Part shown: piece by piece, positions 12,604-24,000 of the stretch
Position numbering within the stretch: the stretch's first letter is position 1
How the letters are laid out: each line of letters opens with the position of its first letter
Source: Gavia stellata
Lineage: Eukaryota > Chordata > Aves > Gaviiformes > Gaviidae
Length of the DNA stretch: 64,000 bases
Assembly (NCBI RefSeq): GCF_030936135.1
Contig: NC_082606.1
Span: 4,473,255 to 4,537,254 of the forward strand
Direction: 5' to 3'
The notes under the pieces: model-generated
What the model saw: only the letters and a program-made list of their open reading frames with translations
The model's database searches: none
What the model was told of the DNA's origin: nothing
Translations under genes and position numbers: made by a program

Positions 12604-14406
12604 ATGTTTAAAATAAGTTTACTAGGCAGAGTATTTACCCTTTGTTTGGTATACGTCCCTAATATTAAGCAAGACACCTTCCTTGATAGTTTTATTTTTG
12701 TCTTGCCTTCTTCTGAAAATCTCACTACTGAGGGAGATTCAAACCTTACCGTAAATTTTCCAGTTGATATTTCAGATACTAGAAGTCAGGAATTTTATTC
12801 ATCAGGTCCATTCCTGACACAAAATATTATCCAGCCAGGTGTCTTGGCTGAACAAGTGCTGCCCTCTCTGAAGATTTATTTGTTTTGTTCACATAACCAT
12901 TTGTTGATCACACCAGTATATTATATATCACCATCTGGTTCCTCACAGGATTCACTTACTCAGACAAAGAGAGGCCAAATGACATGGTCCGTCTCTCTTT
13001 CTGCCTTGAAAACACAAAGAGACTGTCTGGTTAGTCAGAGGCACAGAAAATGTGAACTGAACAATTTTCTTTTCAACTCATTTCTAGCACTGGAGGTTGA
13101 AACCAGCAAAAATCATATACGTTTCCATAATGGCACATTACCTATCAGCTCATTAGATGGGATTTATAAGGTTGTATTGAAGAGAAAGTTAATTGAGAAA
13201 ACTTCAGGAACTGAAAGGGGAGAAAATGCAGAACGCAGATTTCTTGTCACTGAAATAAAAAATCTTGAGGTGTATAAAAATATAGGTGCAAAAAAAATGT
13301 TGAATAAGCTTTTACTCCTAGGGTGTCTACTACACGCTCTAATGTCAGAAAAAATAGCGTGTATGTTTTGTCAGTGTAGACAAAAGTACAGCAAGACAAA
13401 GAAAAGACATGCTGTTACAGTGTATAAAGTAAAAAGTCAAAGAGAAAACCATATTGTAATAGGTACTAGAAAACAAAACAGAAAAATACATGACCTTCTG
13501 AGGACTCACGTCAGAGAGGTTAGAGTCCAAGTCAAAGCTCAGCATCTGAAAGAAGAATCTGAGGGCACCAAATCAAGTAGAGGACCTGATCCAGAGAAGC
13601 TCCTGATCAAGTTATATAAAGCACTAAATGATCACTTTCTCTCCAAGTTAACCGATCTTCTACGTTATTTTCTGGACTTCAAACCTTTAGCAGATACTCT
13701 GAAGGAAGCTGATAGTATTGTTTTAAAGGCTAGGGAAGGTAAAGGTGATTTTTCATCCCGTAGGGACACGCCACAGTTAACTACGGCATTTAGAAGACTT
13801 GTAGCAGTGCTGACAGCTACATTAGAATCAGTATTACCTAAAGTACTTTGCATAGCCTCAGTGAAAATTAGTCAGAGACAACTGCTGATAGATAACTTCC
13901 ATATGTTACTGATCATGAGACATTCAAACTTAACAATGTTAAAGTTTGCTATACTATTTTCATTGAAGAAGGAAAAGGCTTGTGGTCATCTTAAGTGGAA
14001 ATTCAGGAAGGAAATATTAACAGAAGATGTAAGAAATAAATGGACTAAAGTTGTACTCTGTAAACTCTTAGAACCCTCTCAGCTTTCTAGACAGACATGG
14101 AATAGTTATTCACTGTTACCAATCTTGTTTGCATTATTCGGGAAACAATTTGTACAAAAAGTGAAGATGAATAAACCAAAACCATGTTTAAATGCAAACA
14201 AGTGGATTTATGAAACAATGTTATCTTTCAATGAAATCCTGTTAGCGATTCAGACTGCTTCAAACCTGTTGCATTTGAGAACATTTCAGCTTCTAAAATT
14301 AATTATTTCAATTCACAAGCTTTGTGAATTTGACGTTCAGGTCAAAATAAGATCAGGCTACAAATTCATTTTAAGGTGGTCAAATGCCACAGAAAGTACA
14401 GGGTAG
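12604..14406 (+). CDS. Unrecognised 600-residue protein, single open exon
   Basis: I do not recognise this protein. The frame is open from 12589 (stop TAA at 12586-12588) to TAG at 14404-14406; the first ATG is at 12604 with G at -3. In sequence this AT-rich, 600 stop-free codons cannot reasonably be chance. Residues 3-18 are hydrophobic after a Lys and could be a signal peptide. Possible N-glycosylation sites are at about 39, 47, 176, 442 and 594. Residues 230-247 (around LLLLGCLLHALM) could be a membrane helix, followed by a Cys cluster (253, 256, 258) and a very basic stretch to about 310. The second half (about 328-600) is Leu/Lys-rich and probably helical. It lies 800 bases after the NRG4 stop on the same strand, so it may be a separate gene, the large last exon of a spliced gene starting near 11.9 kb, or an ORF in a long NRG4 3' UTR. 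The true start may lie at an internal acceptor (for example 12834). Confidence 0.65.
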   Translation: MFKISLLGRVFTLCLVYVPNIKQDTFLDSFIFVLPSSENLTTEGDSNLTVNFPVDISDTRSQEFYSSGPFLTQNIIQPGVLAEQVLPSLKIYLFCSHNHLLITPVYYISPSGSSQDSLTQTKRGQMTWSVSLSALKTQRDCLVSQRHRKCELNNFLFNSFLALEVETSKNHIRFHNGTLPISSLDGIYKVVLKRKLIEKTSGTERGENAERRFLVTEIKNLEVYKNIGAKKMLNKLLLLGCLLHALMSEKIACMFCQCRQKYSKTKKRHAVTVYKVKSQRENHIVIGTRKQNRKIHDLLRTHVREVRVQVKAQHLKEESEGTKSSRGPDPEKLLIKLYKALNDHFLSKLTDLLRYFLDFKPLADTLKEADSIVLKAREGKGDFSSRRDTPQLTTAFRRLVAVLTATLESVLPKVLCIASVKISQRQLLIDNFHMLLIMRHSNLTMLKFAILFSLKKEKACGHLKWKFRKEILTEDVRNKWTKVVLCKLLEPSQLSRQTWNSYSLLPILFALFGKQFVQKVKMNKPKPCLNANKWIYETMLSFNEILLAIQTASNLLHLRTFQLLKLIISIHKLCEFDVQVKIRSGYKFILRWSNATESTG

Positions 14407-14426
14407 CCAACATTACGTATAATTTA

Positions 14427-14432
14427 ATAAAA
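14427..14432 (+). terminator. Poly(A) signal AATAAA after the 600-codon ORF
   Basis: An exact AATAAA lies 20 bases after the ORF stop, and another lies near 14491 (AGCAATAAAGC). Either could end the transcript that carries the ORF, or a long NRG4 3' UTR. Confidence 0.5.
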
Positions 14433-17400
14433 TAGTACAACACTTTCTAGCAATGCTTGCTTACAAAATTAAGCAAGTAGTTCTGTGAGCAATAAAGCTA
14501 AGGAAACACTGGTTCCAAAGGATCAGATCTTGTGGTTGGAGTCACTGGAGTCTAAAAAGGTGTTACGTGTGTATGCAGGGATGAGCAGTAAGGTCTCTCT
14601 TCTCTGCTTGACTCCTGTTTTGATGAAATGTAAGATCTCATGTCTTTAAAATTACCCCTCCACCAGTTGAAAGGTTATGGAGGGAAGAAAAGGGGAAAAG
14701 GCTAATTTCCTAGAAACCTCCACTAATATGATTACACAACAATTTATTATAGTGTTATGGCAAAAATTCTTTTATACCTGAGGATCATCTTTTCCTTCCA
14801 GAATCCTGTAGTAAAGATCTCTTCATAATGTGTTGCAAAAACCTTTTGATCACTTGCAGAACGAAATGCCAGCCTTTAGCAGAAAATCTCTTTATAGACC
14901 TAAATAAGAGGTTGCTTGTATGTTACTCAGTATATAATCTTTTTTCATTAGTAGCCCAAACAAACACTGGGGCAAAGTACAATGAAAGGGGAAGGAGAAA
15001 TGGCTGTTCAAAGAAAACAAGAGGATTTTTTGTGCTGTGTAGTCTTTTGATTTATATTGTTAAATATTGAGCAGGCAGACGACCAACGGGAAGTCCATTT
15101 GGTAGCACTTCCCGTTTTAAAGGTACCTTCAATGTTGTGCCACCGCTTCACAATTTACTGCATTAAAAAAAAAAATGATTTTCCTTCTGGCCCTGCATTT
15201 TTAAAGAGCAGAGAAGAAACGGGGGAGAGAAATGGTGTCCGTGCCATTGCTTTCTGTTGTGAGTGTTCTGACAAGGAGCTACCGAACTGACCAGAGTCCA
15301 GGCAGAAAGGGAAAGCAGTGAGCTTACCTGAAAGGCTAAAAATTCCTGTTACGTGTTCAGCAAATTCTGTATCAGAAGACATGTACCTGGAAGGGACTTC
15401 TCAGGGAGAGGGAGAGCTTTAGCCAAAGGTGGTTATGGATTTAACATGGGACACCCAACTCTTCTACATTAAAAAACAAAACAAAACAAACCCCCCAATT
15501 ATGTTCCGTTGGTATTTAGCATCCTTTCAGATTTAAAGGACATCAAGCTATTTCCAGTAAAAACTGAAAAGACTGTGGATTGGACTGGATAAGAGTTTTG
15601 ATTTGTACTATGACCATATTCAAACCCAGGGATATTAATGAAGACTTACCTGTGTAAGTTTGGGGAAAAAACCTAGAACTCAACTGTGTTATGATTCTCT
15701 GGCAATGTTATTTAGATTACCAGGATGCCTATGTTCACTGTACCTCTCTCAGATATAATGCCTTTTGTTGACATCTATATACTTAAATGAAGAGATGGAT
15801 TATTCCTGTATCTCTCATTATACAGAATAATCGAAAGAATCCAGATGTAAATGACTTGCTTTTTGTGGTTAAGATTAGTGAAAAATGTGCTTCTTTCAAG
15901 GAAGTACTGCAGTATTTCCTGCACTTTGGGGGAAAATGAGCAAACAAAAAAACCCAAACATGTGCATACCTAAAGATGTTTAAAAAAACCAAAAACTTTT
16001 TCATTATTGTATGTAAAATTATCTGCTTGTGCTTATCCAAAGTCTGTTCTTGCTTTTCTTGTGATTGTAACCTGTTCAACATAGTCCGTATGTAATGTGA
16101 GAGAGCAACTTCTTGATAGCAAAGTACCAAACACAAATTTTGTGAAATACCGGTAGGCAGGTTGGCACTCGGTTAGTTCCATGTTGGGACTGATACTCTA
16201 CAAAACCCTTCACCAGGAATTATTTCTACTGCTAGCTAAGGGTGTGTAAACAAAGCCTGCACCTGTAGCACCTGAAATAACAAGAAGATATTGCTGTTTT
16301 CATCTCCCAAATTAAAACATCTCCCAGATTTAGAAGTTCTAAATGCACCTCTGTGTCAGTTTGTGTAACATTTGAACATTCTTTTTCAGTGTACATTAAA
16401 AGAGACTATTTTCAAATGATCCTCTCAATGTAAACAATGACATTTTGACTACAACTTTGTACAGGCAAATGATGGGCTGTAAAAATATAGCTGAGCATCA
16501 ACTGGTGGCATTTTTTAACAGGCCTCTATAATTTGAATCTATTTTGTGCATTCTCCATCACAGAATTTGCTGCTGTTTCAAACTAATCAGTCATTTTCAC
16601 CAGTTCTGGAGATTCTAGGAGAGTTCCTGTTTTGAGGGGATTAGTGTTTGCTCTCACTGTTGCCATGTTGACAACTCAGCTAAGACGAGCTTATTTTAAA
16701 AAAGCTGTTTCTAACTCTTATAGCTGTGAAAATTTATCTTAAAAAGGTGACATGACTGCCACTGATTCAGTGACATGAATCACTCCAAAACATTTATTTT
16801 GAGAAGTCTGTGCTACCTGCTAATCTCAGTGAGGTTCTAACTGTGAAATGTAATGATGGCAATTTATAAATTGTTTTTTAAAAGCATTTAGAAGCACAAA
16901 TCCCATTGATTTGGGAATAAAATTTTTGCTCCTAAATTATCAAAGCACTTGGAAAAAAATTCCAATTAGCTATTTCTCTGCTAATAATTCTAACATAAGT
17001 ATCCAGGTAATATCATTTCCAAATGATCCAAACCTATCTTATGCTTTTCCTTTGGAAAAAAAGTTTCCCGTTTTTCTGGTGTATGTTATCTGTTTAGTAA
17101 AATACTCTACATTGTTATGAAGTGCTGGTAGGCATAAAATAATCAGCACAAGGGTCCTACAATGTTTGAACTCGTATTCGTTTGACCTAAAACTGTGGTA
17201 CACAGGAACCAGAAAAATTTCAAGTAAGAAATCTGATAATTCAAGTCTAACGTTTATCTTATCTGCACAAAATACAACTGCTGTATTAAGATGGAATGTA
17301 TTGTAGAGATCCGCCACAGACTCATACAGTTAAAAAAAAAAAATCTTCCCCACAATATAATCATGAAAAATAACCAGACAGTGGGGGAAATACTTATTTG

Positions 17401-20096
17401 CTTAATGTTTGCAGAGTGCTCAGAGATTAGAATATAAAAAGACGATTTAAGTTTACATGTTTACTATCTTTTTAAATTCTAACTATGCAAACTTCCAGAC
17501 CTCAAACTTTATTTTCCAGTATCATTCCATTGAGTAAAATACAAGCAGGAATCTGAATGGCAAATGTTTTTTAACTTGTTCTCTCATTTGGCCAGACACT
17601 AGGGGTTTGGGAAACTTAGGTTGATACCAGAGTTAGTGTCTTATGTGAAAGCTAACGAACACCACTACAGAGTTACTTCTAGTAGAAAGAAGTTCTCCAT
17701 TTTTAGAAAGCCAAAAATAAACTAAGAGGGGGTAATGACACTGAGTGAGGTTTAAGGTAGACTTTTAACTAAAAATTGATGAAGAATCATATGTAACTGC
17801 TTGTTTTTTCAAAATTTAGTCTGAGGTTTAACACTCTTATCAGCCTTCTCTGCCGCACGCTGAAAGTCAAGGTTTGGCTCCGTCATTTACGTATCTTGGT
17901 GTACTGTTCCCTGCCAAGGGGGCATGATTCAGTCTGAGTCATTCGTCTGTTAAAATAAGGCTTGTTCCAATATTAACTCGGGCCAAAACAAATGTGACAC
18001 AGAGAGTAACAAAACCCAAGTTCACTATCTTTGCAGTTTGTAACTGAAATTGCTTTCTGGCAGTACAGTTGTGACAATTTAGCATAATTTGGCTCCTCTT
18101 TATCAAATTATTCTTGCCTTCTTACAACTGCTTGTTATAGAAACGTCCTATAAGGTGGGAATTTTTGGATTAGTAATTTTAAAATAAAAATTGTAGTAAT
18201 AGTTTTATGTTTGGTAATTGCTGTTTTGGTTGTGCAAGTATAAGGTTATGCATCACACTGCTTGTTATTTTTTGTACTTTTGAAACCTACAGTTCACTTA
18301 ATTGAAAGACGCATTAAGAAAAAATGTGCAATGAAACATCATTCATATTCAAAACATAGGGAAAATAATGTCTTTTACCTTTTGTCAGCAAAACCATCAC
18401 TCCTCCCTGCAGGTCTTGTGACTTCGAAGGTTTTCTTTTTTTCTTAACAAAATCAAAATCCAGTTGCGGTCACTCAGGGACTACATTCTTTTGCTGGAAA
18501 CATATTACCATCAGCACTGTAACTGCAGATAACTATCTACAGAGCAGTCCTGCTATTCACATTTGCCTCAGTCGCTGAATATTCATTTAACTAACTGGCC
18601 ACTTTAAAACCTCATGGTTATCTTTTGAGTGACAGAGGTATAAATTATTGCACCGCCTTTTGGTACGTGCACCTTTTAAGTATATTTTGGTTTCACTCAC
18701 GAGTTGTCGTGGTCGAAGAGCAAAGGACAGTGTGGAAGCAAAACAAATTTGGAGAGTAAAACACTTTAATCACAGATGTTGCAATTTTATCAATTACACC
18801 ACTTCCCTGTCACTTGGAAGACATGACAGGCTCTGGGACAGAGAGCGTAGCAGTTCCAGCCATGCAGTGCATGGTTCCGGGGTCCCCTGGGCTCATCCCC
18901 GCTCCCTGAGGTTGGAAAGATGATCCTGGACTCTGGTGCAGGCTCTTGGGGTTCCTGCCCCAGCACCTTTTCTGTACTATGTTCTGTACTACGTTTACCT
19001 CTTCAGTGTCCGCAGCTACAGGACCTCGCTGATGATTAGCCCCTTCAAACCACTCTCATTTCCTCTTTTGCTGTGCCGTCACTGGAGCTCACCATCTGCT
19101 TCTTCGGACACTTCTGGACATGTCTGCACTGCAGTTCAGGACACGTGGTTGATCATACTTCATCTACTTCTACTGCAGCAAAAAGTTAAAAGTTCATGGG
19201 CTTATGCTAGCAGCGATGCTGACTAGCCCTAACTCGTGCTAACAGCTACGGGAATCCTGTCTGTGTTACAGAAAGGGAACATTTGCTTTGCCTCCTGTTA
19301 AACATGTCGCTTACGCAGACAGAAAGGGCCAAACATGACATTCCGCTTATGCTGAAAAGGGAAAACGTATCCACCTCCCACTGAGAGGCTTCTCTTAAAA
19401 TTCAAGCATACTCCACTTCCAAGTACCTTTCCTTCTAAATGCAGTAACTAAACATTTTCCAAGTCACACCTACACTTCCCAATCTCCTATCCCCCGCAGG
19501 CCACAGGGAGTTCACAGCTCATCCTCTGTCTTCTAATTTAAAAAAACCCATCATCCACACAGCCAGGGGAAAGTGCTGTCTGGGCTCAGCACCCACTGAA
19601 ACTCTCGGGACAGATATGCCTGTACCTTAGCTCCTTAGGCCAAGTTCAGGAGAAGATTTAACTAGACATGGGCAAAAAGTTGCCAACTGTAGTCTTGGTT
19701 GGTACATTTAAAGGAAAGTATCGTTATTTTGTTGTACAACATACAGTTAAGTATTTTCTTTTTACTACACTGAAAACGGGCCAGCTGCCTGATTTGGCAT
19801 TTAGAAGTGTGGTGAAATGGTGCAAAATTAATCTTATTGTCATTCTATTACCAAGTGAAAATTAAAGGGAGGAAAGAATTTAAAAGGGAGCAAATATATT
19901 ATTAGCTATACTGAGACTATGCTGAATTTACTTACTTGAACGTTGCAATACTGCATTCCAGCTGCAGCAATCAAAACAGGTGACTGATGTAAAAGCATGG
20001 GAAAAACATGCAAAAGCACAAGTCCTGTTTAAAGGCTCTATATTCAGAGCTTTTTCTCTAAGAAGAGAAGGCAAGGTATTTTTATGTAGTTTCATC
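14433..20096. other. Intergenic region, no gene seen
   Basis: This lies between the convergent + strand unit (NRG4 and the unknown ORF) and the 3' end of FBXO22. Most is AT-rich. A stretch at about 18640-19220 is more GC-rich, with open frames of about 90 codons, but has no splice structure or similarity that I recognise. Poly(A) runs occur near 15165 and 17332. Confidence 0.6.
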
Positions 20097-20102
20097 TTTA
20101 TT
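20097..20102 (-). terminator. Candidate FBXO22 poly(A) signal
   Basis: AATAAA on the - strand (TTTATT on +) lies about 525 bases after the stop codon. It is the first exact signal that I noted downstream, giving a 3' UTR of about 0.55 kb at about 20.1-20.6 kb. Confidence 0.5.
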
Positions 20103-20627
20103 TAATGAGCACTTTGTTATTTTTCTCTAAAGATTTTCATTCATTTTATCTACTAAAACCATTCAGATCTGTAAATAGGACTCGAGTCTGGGCAGGCTGG
20201 GCATCTCTCTTGAAATAAAATCCAGGAAATGGTGGATTTTATGCATCAGTATTTCAGTATGCATCAGTAGTTCTTCTAGACTGTTTTACATACATAAATA
20301 GAGCACATCAAAGTACTGTTTCTTTCTACATGTTTATATTTGGACTCCAACTGCCATTTGTGCAAACCACCCTCATTCTGGAAGAAAGAGGCTTTCTTCA
20401 ATTGCAGAATTCCATCAAATATCATTTACCTGCAATTCTGATTACACAAAATGCAAAGCTTTCTCAGAGCTATTATATAAAACTCTATTCCAACTACAAG
20501 ATTTGATAATATTACCAAAATGATGTTTACGTTTTGGAAGGGGCTTTGATTGCAAGATGTCCACTCTTCCAGACTTCTTGGCTTTCTGGAATGAAACAAA
20601 CAGCTCCCTGAAGCATTAAAAACACAC

Positions 20628-21057
20628 TTACATTTGGTTTGCTTTAGTTGAACCAAGATGAATAAGAGTCATAACGGTAGTATAACCATGAAGCAGGTCA
20701 TCCTTTATGTCATTACATTCTCTTAATACAAAATTCCCAGTAACTATTCGATCACATCCTATTTCCCCATGTCCAAAAAAGCCAAAGAGAGGAACGTTTG
20801 GAAAAAACTTCCTAAATGCATCTGCTTCCATATTCCTTTTAGTTTTATAATGCCGATATCCTCTGCCAACACACGCAAACATGAAGCCAATGGTGTTATG
20901 CTCGGGGATGTTTGCTGCTTTGAGACGCTGCATGGCGGCTTCTGCTGTCCTCTCATCAGCTACGTCCTGGTCTAGCAGAACAGTGGCACTCTGGATCTGG
21001 GGACCGCTGAAAGCCAGCCCAACCACACCGCAGGCATCGCCCGGCTGGGCGTTGTTA
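20628..21057 (-). CDS. FBXO22: FBXO22 exon 7 (last coding exon)
   Basis: 430 coding bases after a TTTCAG acceptor; stop TAA at 20630-20628. Encodes residues 251-393, the most conserved part of the protein ([51 protein letters not shown]). The first ten residues ([10 protein letters not shown]) differ from human. Confidence 0.97.
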
Positions 21058-24000
21058 CTGAAAGGCAACGGGCACCGCGTTAGAGAGCGCTCCAGAGAGG
21101 CCACCTCCAACCTGAATAAACGTCTGCTGTGGCAGAAGTAGATTTCAAAGCAGACCAACGTCCTAGAGATTCTGAAAGCCACCCATCGTTAAAAAACAAA
21201 CCAAAGCCTTCAAATTTTAGCAACCTTTTCTTTTTTAGCAACCTTTCACAAGGAAAAACTTTCACATCCATTATTACCAGGGATTAAGCGTAAGCCTACC
21301 TTTCAAACACATGCCAAATTCAGCAGTTTGTGTACGTCACAGCTCTGTAATTCCAGCTAAACTATTAGTTAAGCTTAAGAGAAGCAAAGACACTCAGCAT
21401 TTACCTATCAAACCAGGGCAGCGGTCAGTAATGTCTTCAGATTCATGTTGCTGTAAGTCTCCTTGGTTGGCCAAGACACATTGCTTTTAGTAATTACCTA
21501 CTTACGCTTTATTAGCAGTAATTTAATCTACGGTCCGATCTCTTATCTGGAGTAATGGTGCAGCTGGCATACATTAGATGCAAGAAAAATGTTGGTATTA
21601 CTACGGAGCTCAGACCTACGCTGGCGTGGGAGCAGCCCGCGGCAGCGTCTGCACTGCACAGCCCAGCACAGGAGCTCCAGAGAGGATGCAGCAGCACCCG
21701 CCACTCAGACGGCACAAAGGGCTCTCCCTGTGCAGCAGAGCAGCTGGAGCAAGTGGAGCCTCCATCTGCCCCGCAGGGATCCTGGCGGAGGGAAGGGGTT
21801 TAAGCTAGATGAGATCTGGCCCCGTCCTCTGAGCGCCATGTCCTTCAGCAGCAGCACTGTATGAGGTGTGCTCCTGGGCACAGTCCTGTTTGCGTGTTCA
21901 GCTACTGCTGTCACGTGAACCAAACCGAGGTTGATACAGAAACAACATGTTCACACAAATGGTCCCTGTCACAATGAGTGATAATTTATCTGCAAGCCAG
22001 AGAGTAAACACAGACTACAATAAACACACACGGGGTATCTGAAGCTGGAAATCTCCTTCGCAGTAGGTTTCTCCTAACTGGGTTTCCAGAATTCAATTTG
22101 TAACACAGTCATACACAGCTTCCAGCTTTTCTGGCTAGATCACAAGGTAGCAGTTGGACTTTATTATCTTTAAAAAAATAATTATCCTTTTACTACTGTT
22201 AATGGGCATTTCTAATATGACATACTAAAAGGCTACGGCTTCTGCACTGTTTCTCCCATTCTAAATCTTCTTTACAATTTACCCTGAAATAGATACCTAC
22301 TTCTCAGAGGTCAGCGATGTAAAGCTCTCCACTTGGCCCCCCGCCAGGATGATACTTTTCTCATTCAAAGGATTGACTATTTGATGAAGAAATCGAGTCG
22401 CTCCAGACTTCCAGGAGTTGTAGCCAAACAGAAGAACCACCCGGAGATCTGGGTTATTCTTCAGACCTACAAACAAAATCACGAACGGCAATCCTCTTAT
22501 TTGCAAATGCTGATCCCTGAAGTCCAACCATCCTACTCTCTCCTCAAATAATGCATCACACCTTTAGTAATGGCTGTCCACTGCTGCAACTGGGAAAGCC
22601 AGACACAAGTTGCCCAGGCGCTCAGGAGCTGGGCTGCATCGCCCACATAAGTGAGAATTTCTGAAAAGAACCTAGCAAGGAAAAGAAAACTGCATCTGCT
22701 TCCTCCAGCTTTCGACTTCTTTAGCAGAGCACTGGAGTTTTACCACAGCCTCTGAAGGTACAGCTCTTCAGTTTTACTTGGCAGCCTTAACCATCCTTTT
22801 ACAGCTAAGAACTGATCATATAGGTTATTAAGAACCACAACGCAGTAAATAGCTTTACCTGAAAATTAAACACTTTCCATACATCAGGCAGTTGCTTATC
22901 CCAAGGCAGAAACTCCCAGGTTCCCAGAAGACTCAAGAAACCCTCATTATATTTCTCCTTACAAATGATCTACCCTGCTGAGGACACAACGTGAGGAACG
23001 TGAGCTGTATTTACTGAAATATGCTGTCTTCTGTCCTACCTTTCCTTGCTACAACACCTGACTTCAGATCTAAATGCAAAGTTATTTTGGAGAAGAAGAG
23101 AAGCAGCTCCTCCCCACTCGTTTCTAAACTGTAGCAACGGGAATCATTCCCAATGGCACAAACTCATTTATCGTTATTTTTAACCAATCAGAGGTTGCGC
23201 AAAATCAAACATCTCCCTCTGAACAGCTCCACTTGGAACCTACTGAGGTAATCTGAGATCGATTCTCAGGATAACTTAATACTCCAGAAAATAGGAAGAG
23301 CAGAGATGCGTAATCACCAGCTGCAGCCCTCGAGAGCCCCAGCGTGCTCTATGAATGGAGACAGCACAGAAGCTGCTGCTTCCACGCTGGCGCCTAAAAG
23401 AGCAATAAAACACTCGCAAAAGCCCAAATAAAGGGGAAAACAAGAACGTACCTGCTTCAGCAAATTTACTTTCATCAAAGACCCTGTTCTTCAAGTCCTT
23501 TGAAAAATGGAAGGTATGAATTTTCACCCCATCGATTTTGGGAAACAACAGAGCAAACCCAGCTTCACCCTCTTCAATTTCTTGAGGTTGATTGCTGCTT
23601 GAACCCATAGGGGTAACTACAAAGATACAAAACCAGATATCTTGTGCTCAGTGATTCTAATACTTTCGTCTACGCTGTAACACAGACTAAAACAGGCAGA
23701 ACAGCTTAGACAATATAAAACATGATAGTTCATTTCCATAACGACGCATCTCATTGACAACTGGCATGATTTTTTTGTACATGTTTTGGTAAGATGAAGT
23801 ATGTAGGAGTGCTGCTGGCTATAGATCACGCCGAAGTCACTTTGGACAAGGAGACATGGATATATTTGAACATTTCCCCCCAGCCACACCAAATATAAAT
23901 CAGTTGGAAAACAAGCACTGTGCTCAAGCCTTCTGCAGGTACGCAAACATACTCAGATTTTTAAGGACCACAAGCGAAACGGGGAAAGGTGTTATACAAG

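Noticed and set aside
20769..21141. + strand open frames opposite FBXO22 exon 7
   Set aside because: These are shadows of a strongly conserved coding exon on the other strand.
21512..21923. Overlapping 67-91-codon frames on both strands in FBXO22 intron 6
   Set aside because: They are explained by the local GC-rich patch; no splice sites or homology support any one frame.
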